Origin: Verrucomicrobia bacterium Tous-C9LFEB
GTDB taxonomy: Bacteria; Verrucomicrobiota; Verrucomicrobiia; Methylacidiphilales; UBA1321
DNA: 64,000 nt
Direction: 5' to 3'
Assembly (NCBI GenBank): GCA_002304345.1
Contig: NEUU01000010.1
Span: forward strand, 62,001 to 126,000
Of this stretch, positions 8,509-16,437 are shown piece after piece. A model generated the notes under the pieces. It was not told the DNA's origin and did no database searches. It saw nothing but the letters and a program-made list of their open reading frames with translations. Within the stretch, counting starts at the first letter, position 1, and each line of letters opens with the position of its first letter. A program made the position numbers and the translations under genes.

Positions 8509-10581
8509 CTACTTCCCCTTCAGATAGGCTTTTGGCGTTACCGTCAGACCTTCGCGCCCTTCGGGCAGCAGGAGATACTCCTTCCACACGGCGGGGGGAA
8601 AGGGATTCCCCTCGGATCTCCACTTTTCCAGCACCACGGGATGCTCGGGATCGCTCACGTCGACGGCCCGCACGGTTTTCCACGCGGCGGCGACCGTGAT
8701 CAGCACCCGGCCAAACGCACGGGGAATTCCGTTCAACGGTTCGTTATTCGGCAATAGCACTTGGGGCTTGGTCAATTCCGCGTGGCTGCCGGTTGCAGTC
8801 ACTGAATAACCATTGTCGAACAACACCAAGGCCTGTCCGTCATCGAGCAGCGCGACGCCGTTCATCAATTTTCCAGTCGGCACGGTATTGGGCGAATGAC
8901 GTCGCGGTGGGGACAGCTTCAGGTCGTACCAAACCGGGCCGCCCATGTGCCAGACTACCGGGAGCAGGCCATTGGCTGTGGACCGGGGCGCGATCATCTT
9001 GCCATAAAACAATCCCGGACCGGTTTCGCCCAGCACTACGCGAATGTCCTTCGGGTCGGCGAGATCCAGAATTTCCAGACGCGGGCCATTCTCGATCACC
9101 GCCCAAGCGCCATCCGGCGAGAGCACTACTTGTTGCACGGAGCAGCCGGGTTTGGCGAAACGACCGATCTCGCGGGGTGGATCGTTTCCTTCCAGTTCCC
9201 ACACGGATAAGCCATCCGACAATTCCGCCACGTACAGGCGCTTGCCGGAAACGGCCACATCGGTCGCGATGCCACGGGTCGGCGTCACCGACAATACTTT
9301 GAACTCCGGTTGCAACTGGACGAGATGGACGCCACCGTTGCCCACGGCCAGTGCCGCCTTGCCGTCGTCGTACGGGAAGGCGGCGGCCAGTTGACCCTCG
9401 GGACGGTAGCGGAGCGTTTCTCCCTCGCGCGTGATGAGTTCGTTACTGGTGGCGGGAGGAATTTTTATGGCGGGCGAATCCAGCGTCGGCTCCGGCTTCA
9501 CTCCCTCGCACGCGATGATGTAGACGCCGCGTTCATAACCCGCCGCGTAGATCACACCATCGCCCGGCACCGCGGCGGAAACCGGTTCCGGCAGGGGCGG
9601 TGTGCGCACGCCGTTCGGCAGAATGGCTTGTCCCACGATCACCGGCTTGGTCGGGGTCGATACATCCACCACGATCACGCCGTTATACTCATCGGCGACG
9701 ATGGCATGCCGCCCCGAGACTTCCACCTGCCATGTATCGGGATAGCCTTGGTAAAAGGCTGGGAATTTCGTGGTCGATTGCTTGCGTAGAGGGCCTTTTT
9801 CTTCGACTGCGAAAATCTCCAGCCCGTGACCTTCGCCATAACCGGTCTTGTTTTTTCCGGGAGCCTCGAAATGATTTTTCGTGTAGCTCACGGCGTGATG
9901 TCCCGTTGCCGCGAAGCAGAGGCCGTTGCGCATCCGCACGCCGTCGCCATAACCGTCGAGAGCCGCTTCATGCACCAGCACTGGCCGTCGCGGATTGCGG
10001 ATATCGACCACGTAGACCCGCCGCTCCGCCCAACCTCCGGCGTAGAGGAACGAACCATTGATATCCACGGACTGGATTTCCTTCGTCTGCAAAGTCGTCG
10101 CGAGATATTTCGGCTGGGCCGGGTCCGACACATCGATCAATTCCACACCGTGATAACGATTCGCCACTGCGGCGATCGGTGGGGCCACCGCGATGCCGGT
10201 CGCCTTCTCCAGCGTGTCGTAGTGATAAAGCAACCGGGGCGATTCCGGCTTGGAAATATCCACCACGTACATCCCGTCATCGCGCGAGGAGATGAAAGCT
10301 TGTCCGCCCGCGCAGGCGATTTGCCGCACGTGACCGAGGCCGTCGAGTGAGCCGAGAATCCGGGGTTTGGCTGGGTCCGCCACGGACGCCGATGTCAGCC
10401 TGCCGTCGCCGATAAACCAGAGCACTCCTTCGTGCAACGTCACATCGATGCAGGGCGAATCGCCCACGTGGCCGATGACTTGAAGCGAGGCTCCCATCGA
10501 TTCGGTGGCCGCCATGGATCCTGTCAGCAGGAGGCCAAAAGAAACGAGCAGCCCGCTGAGGAAAAGACAACGCTTCTTCAC
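8509..10581 (-). CDS. Secreted LVIVD-repeat (beta-propeller-like) protein
   Basis: A 690-residue exported protein with a signal peptide ending near GSMA. The body holds repeated blades of the LVIVD type: VVDISKPESPR, LIDVSDPAQPK, VVDIRNPRRPV, VVDVSTPTKPV, LDLADPKDI and AVDVSDPEHPV. LVIVD proteins form propellers on the cell surface; no enzymatic residues stand out. The open frame extends to 10728, but that would overlap the PEP-CTERM gene by over 100 bases. The GTG at 10579-10581, directly before the signal peptide, is preferred. It follows the PEP-CTERM gene by 31 bases, so the two are probably one operon. Confidence 0.78.
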   Translation of the reverse strand: MKKRCLFLSGLLVSFGLLLTGSMAATESMGASLQVIGHVGDSPCIDVTLHEGVLWFIGDGRLTSASVADPAKPRILGSLDGLGHVRQIACAGGQAFISSRDDGMYVVDISKPESPRLLYHYDTLEKATGIAVAPPIAAVANRYHGVELIDVSDPAQPKYLATTLQTKEIQSVDINGSFLYAGGWAERRVYVVDIRNPRRPVLVHEAALDGYGDGVRMRNGLCFAATGHHAVSYTKNHFEAPGKNKTGYGEGHGLEIFAVEEKGPLRKQSTTKFPAFYQGYPDTWQVEVSGRHAIVADEYNGVIVVDVSTPTKPVIVGQAILPNGVRTPPLPEPVSAAVPGDGVIYAAGYERGVYIIACEGVKPEPTLDSPAIKIPPATSNELITREGETLRYRPEGQLAAAFPYDDGKAALAVGNGGVHLVQLQPEFKVLSVTPTRGIATDVAVSGKRLYVAELSDGLSVWELEGNDPPREIGRFAKPGCSVQQVVLSPDGAWAVIENGPRLEILDLADPKDIRVVLGETGPGLFYGKMIAPRSTANGLLPVVWHMGGPVWYDLKLSPPRRHSPNTVPTGKLMNGVALLDDGQALVLFDNGYSVTATGSHAELTKPQVLLPNNEPLNGIPRAFGRVLITVAAAWKTVRAVDVSDPEHPVVLEKWRSEGNPFPPAVWKEYLLLPEGREGLTVTPKAYLKGK

Positions 10582-10612
10582 GGGCTGAGAATGCGATGGG
10601 CCGTTGAGCGCG

Positions 10613-11506
10613 TCAACCCCGGGCCGTGCGGCGACGAGCGGTGCCGCGAGCCACCAGCGCACCGACAGACAACAGCACCAGCCCGAATGTCGTGGGTTCG
10701 GGTACAGTCGAGAGAGAAAAATTGTCAAAGTCGACCGTGCCCGTGCTCAAACCACCGGCCACCAGATCCAAGTTATACGCCAGCGCAGCCGGGGTTGCGT
10801 TGCCGCTCAGGTAGGGAATTCCGCCATTATGATTGGTGGAGCTGGCTGACAGGGTGGAGGTGAAATTGGCTGAGGTGAGGGAACCAGACACCGCGACATT
10901 GGTATAGGTCTTGGTTGTCGGATCGATCACCAGTTCAAAGTTCACATATTGCCCGGCATTGGCGTAAGTGGCGTAATTGCCCAGGCTAAAGTTCGCCGTG
11001 CCGACGCCGGAGATCGAATCAGTGATCAAGGTTAATGTTCCATCCACGCCCATCGTCAGCCCCATCCAATAACGCTGCGTACCGGCTGCGACTCCGTTAT
11101 AGCCCAGATAGACCTGCGCCACATTTCCCGATCCCCCTGGATTGGTCACGGCCAGGCTGAAGGTCATTTTGAACGTCGACGAAAAAACCGATGAGGAACT
11201 CGCCAGATCGACGGCCGTACCCAGCGCAGCGCTAGACGTTGACGAATAGGTATCATTCAGCCGCAAAGACTGGGTGCCTCCGATTCCCGTTCCCGAAGAA
11301 ACCACCATGCTCGAGGCCGTGGTGTTGAACAAGTTCGTCCACGTCTTAGTTCCGGGTAAACCCGAATCATCCACGCCCACAATCGTGGAGCCTGCGGTGT
11401 AACCCTGCGCGTTTTCAAAATCGATGGTCACATCGGCGCGCGACGGCAGGGTCATGCCAGCGGCGAGAATCAATACGGCGGAGAGGCCGGAGAGGATTTT
11501 TTTCAT
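10613..11506 (-). CDS. PEP-CTERM sorted exported protein
   Basis: A 297-residue protein with an N-terminal signal (MKKILSGLSAVLILAAG ... SRA) and a classic PEP-CTERM tail: VPEPTTFGL, a hydrophobic helix, then an Arg-rich end (RGTARRRTARG). Exosortase systems cut such tails and attach the protein to surface polymer; no exosortase is in the window. The middle is rich in Ser, Thr, Asn and Gly and looks like a beta-sandwich of the lectin/glucanase type (DFENAQGY near the start). It is transcribed divergently from a LacI regulator 120 bases away, its likely controller. Confidence 0.85.
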   Translation of the reverse strand: MKKILSGLSAVLILAAGMTLPSRADVTIDFENAQGYTAGSTIVGVDDSGLPGTKTWTNLFNTTASSMVVSSGTGIGGTQSLRLNDTYSSTSSAALGTAVDLASSSSVFSSTFKMTFSLAVTNPGGSGNVAQVYLGYNGVAAGTQRYWMGLTMGVDGTLTLITDSISGVGTANFSLGNYATYANAGQYVNFELVIDPTTKTYTNVAVSGSLTSANFTSTLSASSTNHNGGIPYLSGNATPAALAYNLDLVAGGLSTGTVDFDNFSLSTVPEPTTFGLVLLSVGALVARGTARRRTARG

Positions 11507-11625
11507 GATACGGGGGAGTCGATGGTTGAGTGATGGGGGTATGAGGCGACGACCAATCCGCCTACCGAACGAATCGTGCAATGGATATTGCGGGCAAACA
11601 ATGCTGGTGCTATTGAATCACATCA

Positions 11626-12690
11626 ATGAAACGTCCGCCCGAATACCCCTGCACCCAGGCGGACGTGGCCAAACTCGCCGGGGTGAGTGTGGGCACCGTC
11701 TCCATGGCGTTGAAAAAAGATGCCCGCATCCTGCCCACCACCCAAGCCCGGGTGCAACGCGCGGCCCGGCAATTGGGCTACCGGCCCGATCCCATGCTCT
11801 CGGCTTTGGTCGCCCGCCGCTTTTTCCATTCCAGTCGCAAGGCGCTCTCCAATCTGGCCCTGATCGTGGATGACCGCTGGTACAAGGCCAACGATACGCA
11901 ATGGATCGATGTCATTCTGGACGGCATGCGCAAAGCCTGTTCCCAGCACGGCTATAGTTTGGAGATTTTGCAATGGCACCGCGACCTGTTGCAGAGCAAG
12001 CAACCCGACAAGCTCCTGCGCAGTCGCGGGATTCGCGGCTTGGCGATTCTGAGTACTACCGACGGCAAGTTACCGTTGAAACTCGACTGGAATAAATACG
12101 CCGTCGTGGCCTTGGGACGGCAACCGGCCAATCATCTCTTCCACCGCGTGGGCCCCGATTTTTTTGCCAGCATGGACCTCGCCTGTATGAAACTGGCCGA
12201 GATGGGCTATCGCCGCGTGGGGCTCGTGAACGACATGGCCACGGAAACCCGCTATCGCTACGAGTGGATCGGCAGCATCGTCAAGGAAAGCTATATCCGA
12301 CCGCCGCGCGTCGAAGTCGTGCCGCCCCATTTGCCGGACGATTTCGACAAGGACGAATTTTTCCGCTGGGTGAAGCACTATCAGCCCGACTGCGTGATCG
12401 CCAACTATCCCACGTTGCGCCGCATCTTCGAAGAAGGCGGATGGAAAGTGCCCCGTGATATTGGCCTGGCCCTGCTCACGCAATATCAGCTCGATGATTC
12501 CTTCACGAGCGTCATTCACGATTCGGAACGCATCGGCATGGCCTGCATCGATCTGCTGCACAATCTTTTGATGCGTGGAGAGACCGGGCAACCCGAGACC
12601 CTGACTGAAACGTTGATCTATCCCACGTGGAGGGAAGCCAAAACGACCCGCCGCCTTATCGGAAAACCGGCCAAGGCGCGCGCGAAATAA
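11626..12690 (+). CDS. LacI-family transcriptional regulator
   Basis: A 354-residue regulator. The HTH is at about 12-40 (QADVAKLAGVSVGTVSMALK), the hinge at about 50-70 (RAARQLGYRPDPMLSAL), followed by a periplasmic-binding-protein-like effector domain with typical elements (RGLAILSTTDG, IGMACIDLLHN). The proline-rich start MKRPPEYP is characteristic of verrucomicrobial LacI proteins. It is divergent from the PEP-CTERM and LVIVD genes. The 119-base gap holds an inverted repeat at 11578-11591 that might be its operator. Effector unknown, likely a carbohydrate. Confidence 0.9.
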   Translation: MKRPPEYPCTQADVAKLAGVSVGTVSMALKKDARILPTTQARVQRAARQLGYRPDPMLSALVARRFFHSSRKALSNLALIVDDRWYKANDTQWIDVILDGMRKACSQHGYSLEILQWHRDLLQSKQPDKLLRSRGIRGLAILSTTDGKLPLKLDWNKYAVVALGRQPANHLFHRVGPDFFASMDLACMKLAEMGYRRVGLVNDMATETRYRYEWIGSIVKESYIRPPRVEVVPPHLPDDFDKDEFFRWVKHYQPDCVIANYPTLRRIFEEGGWKVPRDIGLALLTQYQLDDSFTSVIHDSERIGMACIDLLHNLLMRGETGQPETLTETLIYPTWREAKTTRRLIGKPAKARAK

Positions 12691-12705
12691 GGCGAGGGAA
12701 TTGGA

Positions 12706-12975
12706 TCAGGAAGGAATTTTCTGAGCAATGATCTCGGTGATTTTGATTCCCAGGGAATCATCCACCACGACCACTTCCCCGCGGCCGATCAGGCAGCCGT
12801 TGACGTAGAGATCGACGGGTTCCTCGACGCGTTTGTCGAGTTCGATCACCGTACCGGGAGCCAGGTTCATCACCTCGCGCACCGGCATTTGTGTGCGGCC
12901 CAGCTCGACGCTCAAGCCGACGGGAATGTCCATGATCAGGTCGGGTTTATCAGAGTGAGAGGATAAGTCGGGCAT
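12706..12975 (-). CDS. fliN: Flagellar motor switch protein FliN
   Basis: An 89-residue protein consisting essentially of the FliN/SpoA C-ring domain: MDIPVGLSVELGRTQMPVREVM, GTVIELDKRVEEPVDLYVNG, and GRGEVVVVDDSLGIKITEI. It has the short form without the N-terminal extension of E. coli FliN. With FliM and FliG it forms the cytoplasmic C-ring that sets rotation and docks the export apparatus. It is last in the flagellar cluster and starts 4 bases after fliM ends, so it is surely co-transcribed. Confidence 0.95.
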   Translation of the reverse strand: MPDLSSHSDKPDLIMDIPVGLSVELGRTQMPVREVMNLAPGTVIELDKRVEEPVDLYVNGCLIGRGEVVVVDDSLGIKITEIIAQKIPS

Positions 12976-12979
12976 AGGA

Positions 12980-13981
12980 TTAGGTCAGTTTGGAGTTTAA
13001 AACGAGCGAGAGTTTGCGGTGATCCCGCTTCACATTCGCGTAGAATTTGGGCAGGGCTCCCAGCTGGACCGTGGCGGCTTGGCACTTGCTCGGGTCCAGC
13101 CAAAGCGTATCGCCGATGGAGAGATTTTGCAGATCGCGCAGCGAAATGCTGAAGCCGTTCCAATGCGCAGAGACCGGGACCGGCACGCTATACAACGGCG
13201 CCGCAAGATTGGCCGGCAGGCCGAGCGCCGGGCTCTTGATTTGGTCCTGGCTGATTTCCTTCATGATCTGTTCGACCAGATTTTCAATCGTCTGGTAGGG
13301 AATGATCAACCGCAGGCTGGAAACGCAATCTCCGAAGCGCGCCTCCATTTCGAGGAAAAGCATCACCTCGTCGGGCTCCACGATTTTCAGGAACCGGGCG
13401 GTGTTTTCATGCTCGACGATCTCCCAGTCGAGTTTCTGGTAGCGCAGCCAGCTCCCGGCGTATTCCTTGAGAACGAGGCCGATGACGTTTTGCAGCACTT
13501 CCTTCTCGATGTCGGTGAACTCGCGTTCGTTCTTCACCGAGTGTCCCGGCCCGCCCAGCATCCGGTCAATCATCGTCAAACCCAGGCGCGGGGAAATATC
13601 CAGCAGGCAGATTCCGTGCAGCGGGTTGAGCCGGAACAGGGTCAAGTGGCTCGGTACCGGCAACGACTCCAGCATGTTGCGGTAGGAGATCGTTTCGAGT
13701 TTCGACATCTGCAACAGGAACTCCATGCGCAGATAAAGTGAAATGCTGGCGCTCAGCCCGCGGACGAATTCCTCGTGCCGGATGCGCAACCGGCGCAGTT
13801 CGCCCGGCGTGAGGAACACCGGACTGCGAAAGTCGTAAGCTTGAACAGAATGCGCCGTTCCCGCCTTATTGTTATTGCCGACGACCGGGGCGCTCGCCTC
13901 CGGTACATTGGTAACGGAAGCCAGTATGGCCTCGACCTCGGCTTGACTCAGGACATTGGATGCGGCTTCTGGATTATCCAT
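12980..13981 (-). CDS. fliM: Flagellar motor switch protein FliM
   Basis: A 333-residue C-ring protein. The N-terminus LSQAEVEAIL resembles the FliM CheY-binding peptide. It is followed after a linker by the middle CheC-like domain (about 50-230; EFVRGLSASISLYLRMEF, IVEPDEVMLFLEME) and a C-terminal SpoA domain (about 255-330). An intact N-terminal peptide implies control by phosphorylated CheY, although no cheY or cheA lies in this window. It lies 27 bases after fliL and 4 before fliN. Confidence 0.95.
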   Translation of the reverse strand: MDNPEAASNVLSQAEVEAILASVTNVPEASAPVVGNNNKAGTAHSVQAYDFRSPVFLTPGELRRLRIRHEEFVRGLSASISLYLRMEFLLQMSKLETISYRNMLESLPVPSHLTLFRLNPLHGICLLDISPRLGLTMIDRMLGGPGHSVKNEREFTDIEKEVLQNVIGLVLKEYAGSWLRYQKLDWEIVEHENTARFLKIVEPDEVMLFLEMEARFGDCVSSLRLIIPYQTIENLVEQIMKEISQDQIKSPALGLPANLAAPLYSVPVPVSAHWNGFSISLRDLQNLSIGDTLWLDPSKCQAATVQLGALPKFYANVKRDHRKLSLVLNSKLT

Positions 13982-14008
13982 GATAGGGTACGACTGGGGT
14001 TGCTTTGC

Positions 14009-14677
14009 TCACTGGATAAGGAAATCGACAAAGTAGAGGTTTTTTATTTGGCCTTTTTTCAACAATCCGTTGCAGGTCGCCGTCATCTCCTCCCGCAGCA
14101 TGCCGCGGGCCGAGGGGGAAGTGAGCTCATCCATCGTCTTGGCCGCGAGTGTGGTGGAGACCAGATCGATGATCCGTGCGCGCTGCTTCTCCAATTCCTC
14201 GAGTACTTCCGGTGAGGCATCGAAATAGACCGACGCCTTGATGTAGCGGGCGCCGCGTGAACCGGCGACATTCACCACGATTTCGCTCAGGACAAATTCT
14301 TTGGCCTTGGCCGGGGCTTCCTCTTTCTTCGCTTCGCCATGGCCACCCTCTTCCTTCTTGCCCTCTGCCTTGGCTTCGCCGTGGCCTTCCGCCTTTTTGT
14401 CCTCTTTTTTGGCCTCTTCCTTTTTTGCGTCGGCCTTGGCTTCGCCGTGACCCTCCTTGCCCGCTTCGGCAGTGGCTGCAGCCGGTTGCTTCATGGCGTC
14501 GGCCAGTTTGGCGGGCAGCACGAATTGGACGAGGGCGAAGCCGCCCCCGAGCATCAATACCCAGCTCAACCCCATCGCGCCGAAAAACACCATCGGCGAC
14601 ATTCCCCCTCCCGCCGCTGCCGGCGCGCCTTCGGCAGGCGCCGGTGCTTTGGCTGGTTCTTCCGCTTCGGCTGACAT
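14009..14677 (-). CDS. fliL: Flagellar basal body-associated protein FliL with a charged repeat linker
   Basis: A 222-residue inner-membrane protein: Ala/Pro-rich cytoplasmic start, one transmembrane helix (about 30-53), a long linker (about 65-127) of repeated KKEE, EGHGEAKAE and similar units, then a conserved FliL domain (about 128-222; EFVLSEIVVNV, YIKASVYFD, NLYFVDFLIQ). FliL supports stator assembly and torque. The Lys/Glu/His-Gly linker is far longer than usual and is probably a flexible spacer through the periplasm. It lies 10 bases after flgE. Confidence 0.9.
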   Translation of the reverse strand: MSAEAEEPAKAPAPAEGAPAAAGGGMSPMVFFGAMGLSWVLMLGGGFALVQFVLPAKLADAMKQPAAATAEAGKEGHGEAKADAKKEEAKKEDKKAEGHGEAKAEGKKEEGGHGEAKKEEAPAKAKEFVLSEIVVNVAGSRGARYIKASVYFDASPEVLEELEKQRARIIDLVSTTLAAKTMDELTSPSARGMLREEMTATCNGLLKKGQIKNLYFVDFLIQ

Positions 14678-14687
14678 GGCTTACTCC

Positions 14688-15572
14688 TTATCGCTTCAGG
14701 TTGGTGATCGTCTGGAGCATCTCATCGCTCGTGGTGATCGTCTTGGCGTTCGCATCGAACGCGCGTTGGGTGATGATCATCTCGCTGAACTGCGCGGCCA
14801 GATCGACATTGGAAAGTTCCAAGGCTCCCTGCTGCAGGGTGCCTGCCGTGCCGTTGCCCGGGGTCTTCACTGCCGTGGCGGAGTCGCCCGCCGAGCTATT
14901 GTACTCGAAGCGATTGCTGCCCGTGCGGATCAGGCCGTTCGGATTGGGGAAACTCGCGATGCCGATGTAGCCCACCACGAGTGTCGTGCCGAGTTGACCT
15001 ACTGCCGTCACCGTGCCATCGCTGTCGATGCTGAAGCTGGAGGTGAGTTCACCGGCGGCCACTTCGACCGGCACATAAATTTTATCCATACCGGCGATGG
15101 CCTGACCGGCGGCGGGAATCGCGGTGGGGGGAGGACCATCCGCATTACCCATCACGTACCAGCCGTCCTGACTGCGAAGATAGCCCAGCACCGGAGGCGT
15201 GGCGGTCGCATCGCCCTGATCGAGGATGAAATCGCCCGCGCGCGTCAGCGCATTGCTGGTGGCCGTGGAATTTTGCACGACGAAAAATCCATCTCCATTG
15301 ATGGCCACATCGGTCGGCACGTCGGTGCGCTGGAAGGCGCCCTGCGTGAACTGCGACGGGGTGGAGACAATGATTGATCCGAGACCGACTTGATTGCTGA
15401 CCGGTTGGTTGGCCGTGGCATTGCGCGAGACTTGGTAGAACGCGTCGGCGAAATCGGTGCGGCTATCCTTGAACGCGACAGTATTGGCATTGGCAATGTT
15501 ATTGCCGATGACGTCCATCGCCCGTTGGTTGTTGAGCATGCCGCTGACGGCGGAATAGAGACTGCGTATCAT
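14688..15572 (-). CDS. flgE: Flagellar hook protein FlgE (hook/rod family)
   Basis: A 294-residue axial protein. The N-terminal rod/hook motif MIRSLYSAVSGMLNNQRAMD with GNNIANANTVAFK, and the C-terminal ELSNVDLAAQFSEMI ... AFDANAKTI ... TTSDEMLQTI, are those of FlgE/FlgF/FlgG. Its place directly after flgD argues for the hook protein, although it is shorter than the usual 400 or more residues. A FlgF- or FlgG-type rod protein is the alternative. AGAGGAT about 9 bases before the ATG at 15570-15572 fixes the start against the longer open frame. Confidence 0.85.
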   Translation of the reverse strand: MIRSLYSAVSGMLNNQRAMDVIGNNIANANTVAFKDSRTDFADAFYQVSRNATANQPVSNQVGLGSIIVSTPSQFTQGAFQRTDVPTDVAINGDGFFVVQNSTATSNALTRAGDFILDQGDATATPPVLGYLRSQDGWYVMGNADGPPPTAIPAAGQAIAGMDKIYVPVEVAAGELTSSFSIDSDGTVTAVGQLGTTLVVGYIGIASFPNPNGLIRTGSNRFEYNSSAGDSATAVKTPGNGTAGTLQQGALELSNVDLAAQFSEMIITQRAFDANAKTITTSDEMLQTITNLKR

Positions 15573-15594
15573 GGAGGTATCCTCTCGTTTCGAA

Positions 15595-16011
15595 TTACTC
15601 GGTCGTTTCGGTTGTCGCTGGGGCAGTGGTGATCTTCGTAATCTGCGACGGTTTGAATTCCTGATCGCCGACCATGTAGTACCAATTCGTGCCGTCGTAG
15701 GTGGCGGTGCTGATCGTGCCGGTGATCTTGTCGCCATCATCGTTGGTGGCGCTCACATACTGGCCGATCATCTGCTCGGCGCTCATCGAGCTCATCTTGG
15801 TTGAGACATCCTGGATCGCCTGATAATTACTGAGCTCCATCATGTTCTTGTAGAACTCCGTACTACTCTGCGAATCCGTCGGAATTTGGTTCGAGTACTG
15901 CGCCACGAGTACTTTCAGAAAATCGGTTTGCGACATCGTCTTTGTCGGAATCCGCGACGCGGTATTCGATTTGGAATCAGACGCCGCATCCACTCCGCCG
16001 ACCGTGCTCAT
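15595..16011 (-). CDS. flgD: Hook-capping protein FlgD, short form
   Basis: A 138-residue protein. The conserved FlgD N-terminal part is present at about 24-85 (MSQTDFLKVLVAQYSNQIPTD, SNYQAIQDV, EQMIGQYVS). It is followed only by a small beta domain (about 82-128: GDKITGTISTATYD, EFKPSQITKI) instead of the full Ig/tudor pair. FlgD caps the growing hook and is lost when the hook is finished. Its ATG overlaps the stop of the preceding unknown gene by 4 bases. Confidence 0.92.
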   Translation of the reverse strand: MSTVGGVDAASDSKSNTASRIPTKTMSQTDFLKVLVAQYSNQIPTDSQSSTEFYKNMMELSNYQAIQDVSTKMSSMSAEQMIGQYVSATNDDGDKITGTISTATYDGTNWYYMVGDQEFKPSQITKITTAPATTETTE

Positions 16012-16433
16012 TTCAGGCTCCCGTCTTTGGGTGTGATGCCGCGCAGCGATGTGGGCCGTTGCGCTTGATACACGGCGCGCAAGTCATGCAGGGTGAAGTT
16101 CTGGCCGGCGGCCGCAAAATTCAGGACATTATTTTCCATCCACACCTTGTCCACGCGACCGGAGAGCACCTGACCCTTGGGATCGCAGACCTGCACGGTG
16201 TGACCCACAATGGCTTTGCCGAAATCTTTTTGCCGGTCTTCGTTGCAGAGGGCGAGCAGCTCGTGATCCACCGGCACGGCAATTTCCTCGGAGCGGCCGG
16301 TCTCCTGGAGTAATTCCTTCGCGAATCCCGGCAAAGCGGCGTGGGCGGGACTGGATGGGGTGAGGAGATTACTGGCGGCGGTGATGGCGGGTTCCACGGC
16401 CTTTGCAAGGCCGACGGCGGCAATGGGTGACAT
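16008..16433 (-). CDS. Unknown flagellar-cluster protein with a FlgD-like C-terminal segment
   Basis: A 141-residue protein between fliK (4-base gap) and flgD (4-base overlap), so it is certainly part of the operon. The N-terminal half is Ala/Pro-rich and helical. The C-terminal part (GHTVQVCDPKGQVLSGRVD ... FAAAGQNFTLHDLRAVYQA) lines up by eye with FlgD's small beta domain in this same genome: G-x-x-V, a polar turn, G-x-V, a strand, and a hydrophobic-x-x-I/V end. It may help cap or scaffold the hook. I recognise no named family. The ATG at 16431-16433 is preferred over the upstream start, which lies inside fliK. Confidence 0.7.
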   Translation of the reverse strand: MSPIAAVGLAKAVEPAITAASNLLTPSSPAHAALPGFAKELLQETGRSEEIAVPVDHELLALCNEDRQKDFGKAIVGHTVQVCDPKGQVLSGRVDKVWMENNVLNFAAAGQNFTLHDLRAVYQAQRPTSLRGITPKDGSLK

Positions 16434-16437
16434 GCTT

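Noticed and set aside
11613-11626. TTGA-N6-TCAA palindrome (FNR-like) before the LacI gene
   Set aside because: It overlaps the start codon, where an activator would not act, and about one such match is expected by chance in 64 kb.
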